A stretch of DNA of 64,000 nt, from assembly GCF_027474525.2 (NCBI RefSeq), contig NZ_CP114882.2, positions 1,736,001-1,800,000 of the forward strand, read 5' to 3'. A program made the translations under genes and the position numbers. The notes under the pieces are model-generated. The model ran no database searches. It was not told where the DNA came from and saw only the letters and a list, made by a program, of their open reading frames with translations. Source of the DNA: Flavobacterium lacustre. GTDB taxonomy: Bacteria > Bacteroidota > Bacteroidia > Flavobacteriales > Flavobacteriaceae. Shown one piece after another: positions 1 to 8,510 of this stretch. Each line of letters opens with the position of its first letter. The first letter of the stretch is position 1.

Positions 1-1
1 G

Positions 2-244
2 ATGTATGTATCGGCTGTTATGTATCCAATGGCATTAATCAAAGAAAAATTACCTACTTACGGCTGGCTTGTGGAATACAATCCACTGGCTTATGTGATA
101 GAAACTACGCGCTACATGTTGCTTGATGTCGGTCATATCTCTCTCTTAGGTTTGGGGTATACTTTTTTAGTGATGATTACTGTGTTTTTTGTCGGAGTGT
201 TGATTTTTAACAGGACGGAGAAGAGTTTTATTGATACGGTTTAG
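2..244 (+). CDS. wzm: ABC-2 type polysaccharide export permease (Wzm-like), 3' fragment
   Basis: This is the C-terminal 80 residues of an inner-membrane permease; the gene starts before the window. Two hydrophobic segments are visible (about residues 1-15 and 46-70). The phrase YNPLAYVIETTRYMLL resembles the NP...R loop of ABC-2 exporters of the O-antigen/teichoic acid group. The Wzt-type ATPase 0.8 kb downstream supports a role in moving a lipid-linked polysaccharide across the inner membrane. The TAG stop at 242-244 is followed at once by heptanucleotide repeats, which separate the gene from its partner. The family is fairly secure, but the full length cannot be judged. Confidence 0.75.
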   Translation: MYVSAVMYPMALIKEKLPTYGWLVEYNPLAYVIETTRYMLLDVGHISLLGLGYTFLVMITVFFVGVLIFNRTEKSFIDTV

Positions 245-381
245 GTGTGTTGTGAATAGTGAATAGTGAATAGTGAATAGTGAATAGTGAGGAGTGAATA
301 GTGAGGAGTGAGTGGTGAATCGTGAGTTGTGAAAGGTGAGTGGTGAGTGGTGAGTGGTGAATCGTGAATTGTGAGTAGATT
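245..381 (+). repeat. Degenerate heptanucleotide array, consensus GTGARNN (left array)
   Basis: From the first base after the wzm stop the sequence reads in 7-base steps: GTGTGTT, GTGAATA four times, then GTGAGGA, GTGAATA, GTGAGGA, GTGAGTG, GTGAATC and so on to about 380. The GTGA half of each unit is nearly constant and the last three bases drift. The last 32 bases form the left arm of a long inverted repeat. No coding function is apparent. Confidence 0.9.
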
Positions 382-430
382 AGTTTATTTTGACAACCAA
401 TCTACTCACAATTCACGATTCACTACTCAC
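350..430. repeat. 32-bp near-perfect inverted repeat (hairpin) made of heptamers
   Basis: The left arm at 350-381 and the right arm at 399-430 are complementary at 31 of 32 positions, and the exception is a G-T wobble. A 17-base loop lies at 382-398. The arms are GTGARNN heptamers and their complement. The hairpin ends 13 bases before the start of the small four-helix-bundle gene and lies just downstream of wzm. It could act as a transcript end or RNA processing site, but it lacks a U-run. Confidence 0.88.
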
Positions 431-443
431 AAAAAATAAAGAT

Positions 444-791
444 ATGGATCATAAAGATTTGGAGGTTTGGAAGAAGAGCATGGATTTGGTGATTATGGTC
501 TATCAAATTACACAAATGTTTCCAGACACTGAGAAGTATGGTTTAACGAGTCAGATGAGAAGGGCAGCGGTATCTATTCCTTCTAACATTGCCGAGGGAG
601 CAGCACGGAAGGGTGATAAGGAGCTCATGCAGTTTCTTTCTATTTCAATAGGGTCGCTTTCAGAGTTGGAAACTCAATATTTAATTGCTATACGATTGGG
701 TTTTGTGACAAAAGAAGCCACTTTTGATCTGCAACTGATTGATGTTAAAAAGCTTTTGATTGGTTTTAAGAATTATATAAGTAGGAAGTGA
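444..791 (+). CDS. Four-helix-bundle protein, S23/23S rRNA intervening-sequence (IVP) family
   Basis: This 115-residue protein matches the small four-helix-bundle family in its opening (HKDLEVWKKSMDL), its QMRRAAVSIPSNIAEGAARK stretch (about 42-61) and its SELETQYLIA segment. The family is known from ORFs inside 23S rRNA intervening sequences and is related in fold to Avd of diversity-generating retroelements; its biochemical role is unclear. I chose ATG 444 because the family normally begins there, and an upstream start at 390 would translate the hairpin arm. The TGA stop lies inside the first GTGAATA unit of the right-hand array. Repeats therefore flank the gene on both sides, and it sits between wzm and wzt. 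Confidence 0.85.
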   Translation: MDHKDLEVWKKSMDLVIMVYQITQMFPDTEKYGLTSQMRRAAVSIPSNIAEGAARKGDKELMQFLSISIGSLSELETQYLIAIRLGFVTKEATFDLQLIDVKKLLIGFKNYISRK

Positions 792-929
792 ATAGTGAAT
801 AGTGAATGGTGAATGGTGAGTTGTGAGTTGTGAGAAGTGAGGGGTGAGTTGTGAGTGGTGAGTTGTGAGTTGTGAAAAGTGAAAGGTGAGTTGTGAATGG
901 TGAAAGTTGAGAAGTGAATTGTGAGTGAT
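788..929 (+). repeat. Degenerate heptanucleotide array, GTGARNN (right array)
   Basis: About twenty 7-base units run from the stop codon of the four-helix-bundle gene to about 929, with the same GTGA-plus-three-variable-bases form as the left array. The first unit, GTGAATA, supplies the TGA stop. A short AT-rich stretch (930-998) without recognisable features follows. Confidence 0.9.
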
Positions 930-1000
930 GATGCGCTATCTTACCAAAAAAATAAAAAAAGAAAATATTATATAGCTAAAAAACGAGTAAAATGAAACGG

Positions 1001-1054
1001 AATTGTGAATAGTAAGAAGTTGTTCTCTATTCACCTTTCACTATTCACTTCTCC
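1001..1054. repeat. Inverted heptamer block upstream of wzt
   Basis: GTGAATAGT at 1005-1013 is complementary to ACTATTCAC at 1040-1048. The stretch 1025-1050 consists of three or four heptamers in reverse orientation (CTATTCAC, CTTTCAC, TATTCAC). The block ends 10 bases before the wzt ATG, so the wzt 5' leader is almost entirely repeat sequence and could fold back on itself. Confidence 0.7.
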
Positions 1055-1060
1055 CGAATT

Positions 1061-2302
1061 ATGAAAGACATTATATTAAAAGCCGAAAATATCTCTAAGC
1101 AATACCGACTGGGGCAAGTGGGTACCGGTACTATGGCGCATGATTTGAACCGTTGGTGGCATCAGATCCGCGGGAAGGAGAATCCGTATTTGAAAATAGG
1201 GGATACGAATGACCGCAGTACTAAAGGCAGCAGTGATTATGTGTGGGCTTTGCAGGATATTAATTTTGAGGTGGAGCGTGGTGAAATTTTAGGGATTATA
1301 GGAAAAAATGGCGCGGGTAAATCTACTTTGTTGAAGATATTGTCCCGAGTGACTGCTCCCACTACCGGCAGTATTAAGTTTGGCGGTCGCGTGGCTTCTT
1401 TGCTTGAAGTGGGGACCGGATTTAACGGCGAAATGACGGGCAGGGAAAATATTTACCTGAATGGTGCCATTTTAGGGATGACCAAAAAAGAAATCACTTC
1501 TAAGATTGATGCCATTATTGATTTCTCCGGTTGCGAACGCTATATAGATACCCCCGTAAAGCGATACAGCAGCGGGATGTATGTGCGTTTGGCTTTTGCT
1601 GTAGCCGCGTTTCTAGAGCCTGAAATTTTGATTATCGATGAGGTTTTGGCTGTGGGTGATGCGGAGTTCCAGAAGAAAGCCATTGGGAAGATGCAGGATA
1701 TTTCTAAAACAGGAGGCCGAACGGTCTTGTTTGTTAGTCATAATATGGGATCTATAGCTAGTTTGTGTAAATCAGGAATTTATATGGAAAATGGGAAGAT
1801 CATTATGCAAGATAATATTTCAAAAATAATTGATGCTTATGTGAGTTCGAATTCGAATTCTGAAAGTTATAATTGTATTAAAGATGATGTTAATTTTATT
1901 TCAGGGGTTAAAATTTTAAATAAAGGTATTGAAACAAATCAATTTGGTATAAATGATAAAATTCAAATTTCTATCAAAGGTATTTTGGGTAATATTGAAC
2001 CTTCTAAAGTTGGATTAGCATTGTTAGATAGAAATAAGAATAAAATTTTCACAACTCATTATGACTTGTCAAATAAAAATAAAGAAAAAAATATTTTTAA
2101 TATGATTTGTGATATTCCTGAAAAAACAATTTGTCCAGGATTATATTCTTTTGATATAGCTTTGTTCAATATAGGAGGGATGGTGTTTGATTATGTTAGC
2201 GATATATGTCAAATATCTGTTTTAGAAACGGGTTCTGATATGCATTTTGATAAGAATTTTGGAAGTGTTTTTGTTAATTGTAAATGGGATGAGAAAAATT
2301 AA
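1061..2302 (+). CDS. wzt: Polysaccharide ABC transporter ATP-binding protein (Wzt-like)
   Basis: This 413-residue ATPase powers export of a lipid-linked glycan with the Wzm permease. It shows Walker A GKNGAGKST (81-89), the signature SSGMYVRL (170-177), Walker B ILIIDE (189-194) and the switch histidine SHN (226-228). Residues from about 260 onward form a separate C-terminal domain like the Wzt substrate-recognition domain. Codons in the first 680 bases are moderately G+C rich, but from about 1,740 the gene becomes strongly AT-rich, like the following glycosyltransferase genes. This suggests a recombination joint between a conserved ATPase and a serotype-specific tail. The 3' end overlaps the next gene. 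Confidence 0.92.
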   Translation: MKDIILKAENISKQYRLGQVGTGTMAHDLNRWWHQIRGKENPYLKIGDTNDRSTKGSSDYVWALQDINFEVERGEILGIIGKNGAGKSTLLKILSRVTAPTTGSIKFGGRVASLLEVGTGFNGEMTGRENIYLNGAILGMTKKEITSKIDAIIDFSGCERYIDTPVKRYSSGMYVRLAFAVAAFLEPEILIIDEVLAVGDAEFQKKAIGKMQDISKTGGRTVLFVSHNMGSIASLCKSGIYMENGKIIMQDNISKIIDAYVSSNSNSESYNCIKDDVNFISGVKILNKGIETNQFGINDKIQISIKGILGNIEPSKVGLALLDRNKNKIFTTHYDLSNKNKEKNIFNMICDIPEKTICPGLYSFDIALFNIGGMVFDYVSDICQISVLETGSDMHFDKNFGSVFVNCKWDEKN

Positions 2303-2939
2303 AAAGATATTAAGATTTTTTTTAACTAGAGCTAATATTCAAATGCAATTTGTTGATGAAATTAATACAGTTAATAGGAATAAAATTTTTTTTCCTAACG
2401 TTGAATTTATTAATTCAGAAATAGGGGATTATTCATATATAGCTAGAAATTCAATTATTCATAATACAACAATTGGTAAATTTTGTTCTATTGGTCCTAA
2501 TGTTGTTGTTGGTTATGGAGATCACCCAATTCACCTTTTGTCAACTTCGCCGATTTTTTATAGTGAAAAGACAGGTTTTGATATTGGCCCAAATAAAGAT
2601 TTATTTTGTGGACATTCAAAAGTTGAAATTGGAAATGATGTTTGGATTGGAGCAAATGTTTTTGTCAAGAATGGAATTAAAATTGGGAATGGAGCTGTAA
2701 TTGGTGCAGGTTCAGTAATAATAAATGATGTCGTACCATATTCAGTTACCGTTGGTGTGCCTGGCAAAATAAAATCAAAAAGGTTCTCAGAAGATATAAT
2801 TTTTAAATTAGAAGAATTAAAATGGTGGGAGTGGCCAAATGAAGTAATTAAAGACAATCATAATATTTTATCTTCGGAAAAAATTATTGAAAACATAGAT
2901 TTATTATTTGAGATAAAAAAAGCAAATAAAATTGAATAA
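2289..2939 (+). CDS. Hexapeptide-repeat O-acetyltransferase (left-handed beta helix)
   Basis: A 216-residue acyltransferase of the CatB/Vat-like left-handed beta-helix class. Hexapeptide steps are visible (IGDYSYIA, IGKFCSIGPNVVVG, then IGNDVWIGANVFV, IGNGAVIGAGSVI), and the histidines in GDHPIH are placed like the catalytic one of this class. It probably acetylates a sugar of the exported glycan using acetyl-CoA. I prefer ATG 2289, which gives MRKIKKILRFF and a 14-base overlap with wzt; an in-frame ATG at 2247 would overlap it by 56 bases. Strong AT bias marks it as part of the cassette. Confidence 0.8.
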   Translation: MRKIKKILRFFLTRANIQMQFVDEINTVNRNKIFFPNVEFINSEIGDYSYIARNSIIHNTTIGKFCSIGPNVVVGYGDHPIHLLSTSPIFYSEKTGFDIGPNKDLFCGHSKVEIGNDVWIGANVFVKNGIKIGNGAVIGAGSVIINDVVPYSVTVGVPGKIKSKRFSEDIIFKLEELKWWEWPNEVIKDNHNILSSEKIIENIDLLFEIKKANKIE

Positions 2940-3967
2940 TGATACTTAAACAGCCAAAAATAACAGTTCTGATGCCCGTCTACAATTGTGAGTTGTATAT
3001 TCGAGAAGCTGTAGACAGTATCTTAAATCAAACCTTTAAGGATTTTGAGTTTTTAATAATTGATGATGCTTCATCGGATGAAACGGTTATGATTTTAAAA
3101 TCATATTGTGATCCTAGAATTCAATTAATAGAAAAACAAATAAACACGGGCTACACAAACAGTTTAAATCAGGGCTTAAAATTAGCAAAAGGTGAATTTA
3201 TAGCTCGGATGGATGGAGATGATATTAGTTTACCAGAACGATTTGCAAAGCAAGTATCTCTCTTAGATAAAAATCCTGAAGTAATAATGTGTGGTACATC
3301 GTATTCAATAATTGGAGAGAACGAGATTTTTTTACTACCAGAGAGCCATCAAGAAATAAAAGTTAACCTTTTAAAAGGTAATTGTATTGTGCATCCAAGT
3401 GTTATGTTAAGGAATAATATAATAGTTGCCAATAATATAAGTTATGACCAACAAACGGAACCGGCTGAAGATTATGATTTATGGGTTAGATTGTTATTAT
3501 TAGGCAAACTACATAATTTGCAAGAATGTTTATTACGTTATAGAGTTCATGATTCACAGGTTTCTTCCGTTAGAAATAAACAACAAGTTCAAGTTGCTAA
3601 AAATGTTCGCTTAAAACTATTATGTTCATTAGAGAATAGTATTTTGCAAACACATAAAAACATTTATTTAAAATATATTGACGATGAAGAAGAATTAACA
3701 TTTGAGGAGTTTACGGGTCTTATAGATTTAAAAATCAAATTACTTAACGCCAATGTTAATGGCTTTTTCTGTATTGACGGATTTAATAGTTATTGGGTTC
3801 AAATGGAATCAAATTTTATTAATTATTATTTTAAGAATAGAACTTCTTATTCTATTTTAATTTTAAAGCAATATGTGTCAATTTTTAGCAAATTAAATAG
3901 TAGGCTAAAGCCTAAAGAAATAATAAAATTGTTTGTAAAGACGTTGTTAAATCACAAAGTAAAATGA
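2939..3967 (+). CDS. Glycosyltransferase family 2
   Basis: A 342-residue GT-A enzyme. The nucleotide-binding start ITVLMPVYN (8-16), IIDDASSDET (40-49) and the metal-binding MDGDD (91-95) are typical of inverting GT2 enzymes that add sugars to the lipid-linked chain on the cytoplasmic face. A PAEDYDLWVRLL segment follows, as expected for the acceptor side. The start overlaps the acetyltransferase stop by one base and the 3' end overlaps the next gene by four, indicating translational coupling. The sugar specificity cannot be read from sequence. Confidence 0.88.
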   Translation: MILKQPKITVLMPVYNCELYIREAVDSILNQTFKDFEFLIIDDASSDETVMILKSYCDPRIQLIEKQINTGYTNSLNQGLKLAKGEFIARMDGDDISLPERFAKQVSLLDKNPEVIMCGTSYSIIGENEIFLLPESHQEIKVNLLKGNCIVHPSVMLRNNIIVANNISYDQQTEPAEDYDLWVRLLLLGKLHNLQECLLRYRVHDSQVSSVRNKQQVQVAKNVRLKLLCSLENSILQTHKNIYLKYIDDEEELTFEEFTGLIDLKIKLLNANVNGFFCIDGFNSYWVQMESNFINYYFKNRTSYSILILKQYVSIFSKLNSRLKPKEIIKLFVKTLLNHKVK

Positions 3968-4845
3968 ATGAGCTTGTTTCAATAATTGTTTCCTGCTACA
4001 ATCAAGCGCAATACTTGGATGAAGCCTTACAATCGGTGTTGGGTCAAACTTACACGAATTGGGAATGTATTATTGTGAATGATGGAAGTCCTGATAATAC
4101 AGAGGAAGTCGTAAAAAAATGGATAGAAAAGGATTTAAGGTTTAAATATTTTTATAAAGAAAACGGAGGTTTAAGTAGTGCCAGAAACTTAGGATTAAAC
4201 AACGTAAAAGGCGAATACATTCAGTTTTTGGATTCGGATGATGTTTTAGGTAATAGAAAATTAGAATTATCAATTAAAGAATTACATCTTGATAAGAATA
4301 TAAATGTTGTTATTTCTAATTTTAGAATGTTTACTATTAATCCTGATTATTCTTCTGCACCATATTGTACGTTAGATTTTGAGTTTTTTAATTTTAAGAG
4401 TGTTTTATTAAAATGGGAATCAATATTTAGTATTCCAATACATTGTGGTTTATTTAGTGCACTGTTATTTCAAGATTTCAGATTTCCAGAAGAATTAAAA
4501 GCTAAAGAGGATTGGGTTATGTGGCTGACTTTGTTTCAAAAGGAATTCAAAGTTTTTTTTGTAAATAAATCCTTAGTTTATTATCGAAAGCATCAAGAGA
4601 GTATGACTAATGATGCTAAATATATGTTAGAAAATCATATGAAAGCAATTGTATATATTAGGGATATAATCTCTGAAAAAGATTATACAGACTATCTTCA
4701 TCTTGAACTCTTGCAAAAATATAATGAAACTATAAAATTGAAAACTACAATATACAATTATCAAAATTCAGCCACTTACAAAATGGCAAAAAAGATTAAA
4801 GCTACATTTTTATCAAAATATTTTTTTAAAATAATTAAAAAATAG
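3964..4845 (+). CDS. Glycosyltransferase family 2
   Basis: A 293-residue GT2 enzyme with SIIVSCYNQAQ (6-16), IIVNDGSPDNT (36-46) and a DSDD metal site (90-93). AKEDWVMWLTLF marks the acceptor/catalytic-base region. It starts with a four-base ATGA overlap with the preceding gene, so the two are probably co-translated. It belongs to the AT-rich glycosyltransferase run; donor and acceptor are unknown. Confidence 0.88.
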   Translation: MNELVSIIVSCYNQAQYLDEALQSVLGQTYTNWECIIVNDGSPDNTEEVVKKWIEKDLRFKYFYKENGGLSSARNLGLNNVKGEYIQFLDSDDVLGNRKLELSIKELHLDKNINVVISNFRMFTINPDYSSAPYCTLDFEFFNFKSVLLKWESIFSIPIHCGLFSALLFQDFRFPEELKAKEDWVMWLTLFQKEFKVFFVNKSLVYYRKHQESMTNDAKYMLENHMKAIVYIRDIISEKDYTDYLHLELLQKYNETIKLKTTIYNYQNSATYKMAKKIKATFLSKYFFKIIKK

Positions 4846-4849
4846 AAAA

Positions 4850-5767
4850 ATGCTTGCTATTATAATTCCATATTATAAGTTGACTTTTTTTGAGGATACG
4901 CTTTTTTCACTAGCCAATCAAACCGATAAAAGGTTTAAAGTATATATTGGCAATGATGCGAGTCCAGAAGACCCTCAGTTTTTATTAGATAAATATAAAG
5001 GAAGACTTGATTTTGATTATCATAGATTTGAAGAAAATTTGGGAGGAGTTTCTCTTGTTCAACAGTGGGATCGATGTATTGGCATCGCTGAGCAAGAAGA
5101 ATGGTTAATGATACTTTGTGATGATGATACCCTGAGTAAGAACTGCATTGCCGATTTTTATAGTAGTTTACCAGAAATTAATAATGCTCAATGTAATGTA
5201 GTTCGTTTTGCAACACGAATAAAACAAATGGGGTTAAAAAAAATCTCAGAGTTGTATGAACACCCAGTTTTAGAAAAATCAACTGAATTCATGTTTAGAC
5301 GAATGACTAATGCAACACGTAGTTCCTTATCAGAATATGTTTTTAGAAAAAGTATGTATTTGCGTTATGGTTTTTTTAATTATCGTTTGGCATGGCATTC
5401 CGATGATAGGGCTTGGCTTGAATTTTCGCAGTTTAAAAATATCTTTACTATTAATTCAGCATCTGTATGTTTTAGGCTCAGCGACGAAAATATTTCCAGA
5501 AGTGACTTTATGATTAAAGAAAAAAATCAAGCTACCTTAGCGTTTTATAATTTTGTTATATTCAAGCATATTTTAAAATTCAAGCGTTTTCAACGAAAAG
5601 AACTATTACTTATTTACGAACAATTTATTTATAAGATAAACGAAGTAGATTTTAATTTTTTTATTCGCGTCTTTGCACTCTTATTTTTTAATCTATATTT
5701 TATACAATCTATAAAGTTTACAAGAAGACTTTTAATCTATTTAAATAAGCATGCTCAAAGTTCCTAA
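4850..5767 (+). CDS. Glycosyltransferase family 2 (paralogue of the gene at 10620)
   Basis: A 305-residue GT-A protein beginning MLAIIIPYYKLTFFEDTL with CDDDT (90-94) as the likely metal-binding motif. SLVQQWDRCI and the RSSLSEYVF segment near the acceptor region recur almost unchanged in the product of the gene at 10620-11501. The two are clear paralogues and probably transfer related sugars. It follows the previous gene after four bases and overlaps the next by 17 bases. The C-terminus has a hydrophobic patch that may touch the membrane. Confidence 0.86.
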   Translation: MLAIIIPYYKLTFFEDTLFSLANQTDKRFKVYIGNDASPEDPQFLLDKYKGRLDFDYHRFEENLGGVSLVQQWDRCIGIAEQEEWLMILCDDDTLSKNCIADFYSSLPEINNAQCNVVRFATRIKQMGLKKISELYEHPVLEKSTEFMFRRMTNATRSSLSEYVFRKSMYLRYGFFNYRLAWHSDDRAWLEFSQFKNIFTINSASVCFRLSDENISRSDFMIKEKNQATLAFYNFVIFKHILKFKRFQRKELLLIYEQFIYKINEVDFNFFIRVFALLFFNLYFIQSIKFTRRLLIYLNKHAQSS

Positions 5768-6704
5768 AATAGCCATTATTATTCCGGTTTATAATCGAGA
5801 GCATTTACTAAATTATACATTAGACAGTATTATAGCGCAATCATTTACGGACTGGGAATGTATACTAGTCGATGATCATAGTACAGATGCCTCTTTTGAG
5901 GTGATGGAAGAATACCAAAAAAAAGATGCGCACTTTAAAGCCTATAAAAGACCCAGCGAATTAAAAAAAGGAGCGAATTCATGCAGAAATTTTGGATATA
6001 CAAAATCGAACGCTCCTTTTATAAAATGGTTTGATAGTGACGATATTATGCTCCCCAATCATTTAGAAATTGCCTATCAAATAATAATTGAAAATAAATT
6101 GGATTTTGTAGTTACAGATACTATAAATTTTGATCATATAACTGGTGATATGATTGATAAGCCTTATAATTTTGATCGTATAAAAGCTGTTTTTACTGCT
6201 AAAAATTATGCTTTAAATCAAATAGGTTGGATTACAGATGATTTTTTAGCAACTCGAGGCTGTGTTCAAAATATTCTGTTTAATGAAATAATCACTGATG
6301 GAGACGAATATAATTTTTTTATTAAATTATTACATCATACTACTAACGGGGCATTTATCAATCAAATTCTAACTCACCGCAGAATTCATGAAAATTCAAT
6401 AACTATTCAAAATAAAATAAATCAAACGAAACATATACAAATTATAGCAACATTAAAATTCCAAACAGCGAAGGATTTGATTTTTTATGATAATAAGGAA
6501 TTAATATGTTGGTTTTTATCGGGGTACATGCAGCAGGCTTTCGCTTTAGCAAAGTTGAAGTCATCTATTCCTTCTGTCAAGTTAGCTTTCAAGTTGATTC
6601 ATAATTATTTTTCATTTAGCAAAGCAGTAGCCTTTATATTTGCTATTATTATAGTTAAGTATTTGGGCAGGGGCTATGCTATTTTAAAATATGCTCGTAC
6701 ATAA
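5751..6704 (+). CDS. Glycosyltransferase family 2 (paralogue of the gene at 7567)
   Basis: A 317-residue GT2 enzyme with IAIIIPVYNREHLL (7-20), VDDHSTDAS (40-48) and DSDD (95-98). The phrase YKRPSELKKGANSCRNFG is mirrored by FKRPEDYLKGLPGCRNYG in the product starting at 7567, so these two form a second paralogue pair within the cassette. It overlaps the upstream gene by 17 bases. A weakly hydrophobic C-terminal tail is present. The specificity is unknown. Confidence 0.87.
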   Translation: MLKVPKIAIIIPVYNREHLLNYTLDSIIAQSFTDWECILVDDHSTDASFEVMEEYQKKDAHFKAYKRPSELKKGANSCRNFGYTKSNAPFIKWFDSDDIMLPNHLEIAYQIIIENKLDFVVTDTINFDHITGDMIDKPYNFDRIKAVFTAKNYALNQIGWITDDFLATRGCVQNILFNEIITDGDEYNFFIKLLHHTTNGAFINQILTHRRIHENSITIQNKINQTKHIQIIATLKFQTAKDLIFYDNKELICWFLSGYMQQAFALAKLKSSIPSVKLAFKLIHNYFSFSKAVAFIFAIIIVKYLGRGYAILKYART

Positions 6705-6715
6705 AAAGAAAAAAT

Positions 6716-7570
6716 ATGATTCAAGGAGTTTCTAAAGAAAAAGCTATAAAAAATTTGGTATCTGTTGTTATACCTTGTTTTAATGATGCAAAGTATATTG
6801 AAAAGGCGGTTCTTTCCGTTTTGAATCAATCGATTGGAGATGTTGAAGTAATTGTAGTTGATGATGGTTCGGATAAAGCCACAAAGGAAGTACTTAAAAA
6901 AATAGAGCATCAAATATCCATATTAATAACACAAAAAAATAAAGGTCAAAGTGCCGCAAGGAATACGGGAATTAAAGCCGCTAGTGGAACCTATATTTTG
7001 GTGTTAGACAGTGATGATTATTTTGAAACTAGTTTTTGTGAAAAGGCAATAGATATTTTAGAAAACAGAGAGATAAAATTAGTGACTTGTTATACTAAAA
7101 GATTTAATGATTCTTATTGTGATAATCATTATCCCCAAGGAGGATATTTAAAAGATTTTTTGATGTATAACCAAGCTACAGGTAGTGTTATGTTCAGAAA
7201 AAAGGAATGTATTGCAGTCGGAGGATATGATGAAACAATGCGATTCGGTTTTGAAGATTGGGAATTTTACATTCGATTATTGGAAAAAGGGGGTTATGCA
7301 TTTGTTATTCCTGAATTTTTATTTCATTATAGATTAAAAGAGAACTCTACTACATCAAGAGCAAATAAAATCAAATATCATTTACAGTCTTTTATTTATG
7401 AAAAGCATAAAGCATTATATGTATTATATTTTCAAGATTTTATCATTCATTTAATCAGTAGAATAGAAAGAGAAGAAACAGAAAAAATTAAGAATACAGA
7501 GCGCTTAGAATTTAAAATAGGTAAAGTTATTTTGGCACCTTTTCGGTGGATTAAATATTGTTTGAAATGA
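6716..7570 (+). CDS. Glycosyltransferase family 2
   Basis: A 284-residue GT2 enzyme: VSVVIPCFNDAKYI (15-28), VVDDGSDKAT (47-56), the GQSAARNTGI loop and DSDD (98-101), then FGFEDWEFYIRLLEKG with the likely catalytic-base ED. This is one of the most canonical GT2 sequences of the run. It begins 11 bases after the previous stop and overlaps the next gene by four bases. Confidence 0.9.
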   Translation: MIQGVSKEKAIKNLVSVVIPCFNDAKYIEKAVLSVLNQSIGDVEVIVVDDGSDKATKEVLKKIEHQISILITQKNKGQSAARNTGIKAASGTYILVLDSDDYFETSFCEKAIDILENREIKLVTCYTKRFNDSYCDNHYPQGGYLKDFLMYNQATGSVMFRKKECIAVGGYDETMRFGFEDWEFYIRLLEKGGYAFVIPEFLFHYRLKENSTTSRANKIKYHLQSFIYEKHKALYVLYFQDFIIHLISRIEREETEKIKNTERLEFKIGKVILAPFRWIKYCLK

Positions 7571-8499
7571 AAATATGTCCTAAAGTTACCATTATAATGG
7601 CTACCTATAATAGAGAAAAATATATTATAGAAACGCTAAAGTCGATTCAATCACAGTTTTTTTTAGATTGGGAATGTTTGATTATTGATGATGGTGGTTT
7701 TGATAATACCATTGAAATTATTACCCCAATACTTGAAGAAGATAAAAGATTTCAGTTTTTTAAACGACCTGAGGATTATTTAAAAGGATTGCCAGGATGT
7801 CGTAATTATGGTTTGGATCTAGCAAAAGGTGATTTTATTATTTTTTTCGATGATGATGATATTGCACATCCACAAAATTTGGAGATATGTGTTAAGGAGT
7901 TGTCAACGAGAGAGATCTCCTTCTGCAGATATATAAGAGCTGTTTTTTTTGAAGATTTTATTTATGATTTTGATTTATCAAAAAAATACACTTCGTTTTA
8001 TATTGATTATACTAACATCGAAAAAATCGTCAAAAATGAACTTCTTTTTAACTCTTGTGCTGTAATGTGGAAAAAAGAATGCTTTTATGACCATCGGTTT
8101 GTCGAACATCTTATGTATGCCGAGGAGTGGGAGTTGTATTCTAGAATTATTACAGATGGGTTTTCAGGGATTTCTATAAATAAGACATTGTTTTATGGAC
8201 GTAAACATCCGGAATCTAATACAGGGGAATTTTTTAGAAATAATCCAATTCGAACTGCATCAAATGCAGAAGCAATTCTTTTAGTATTAAAAAATTTACA
8301 TCAAAAACAATTACTTACATATCCCATTTTGAGGTACTTTATTCAAATTTCTTTAAGTTACAAAAAATATAATTTAAAAAGAAGAATAGTGGATGCGCTC
8401 GATTTATCTACATTTGAAGTATTTAAATTAGAATTGCTATATAGTTTTTTGCCTATGCGATTATACTTTTATGGAAAGTGGAGAAAAATAAATAGATAA
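7567..8499 (+). CDS. Glycosyltransferase family 2
   Basis: A 310-residue GT2 enzyme with VTIIMATYNREKYI near the N-terminus, LIIDDGGFDNT and a DDDD metal site (95-98). I chose ATG 7567 because it makes the usual ATGA overlap with the upstream stop; a TTG three codons earlier is possible. AEEWELYSRI provides the acidic acceptor-side motif. It resembles the product at 5751-6704 over the donor-binding half. Confidence 0.87.
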   Translation: MKICPKVTIIMATYNREKYIIETLKSIQSQFFLDWECLIIDDGGFDNTIEIITPILEEDKRFQFFKRPEDYLKGLPGCRNYGLDLAKGDFIIFFDDDDIAHPQNLEICVKELSTREISFCRYIRAVFFEDFIYDFDLSKKYTSFYIDYTNIEKIVKNELLFNSCAVMWKKECFYDHRFVEHLMYAEEWELYSRIITDGFSGISINKTLFYGRKHPESNTGEFFRNNPIRTASNAEAILLVLKNLHQKQLLTYPILRYFIQISLSYKKYNLKRRIVDALDLSTFEVFKLELLYSFLPMRLYFYGKWRKINR

Positions 8500-8510
8500 T
8501 AACATTTACA

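Noticed and set aside
390-443. N-terminal extension of the four-helix-bundle gene
   Set aside because: The 18 extra residues are encoded by the hairpin arm, and the family starts at the ATG at 444.
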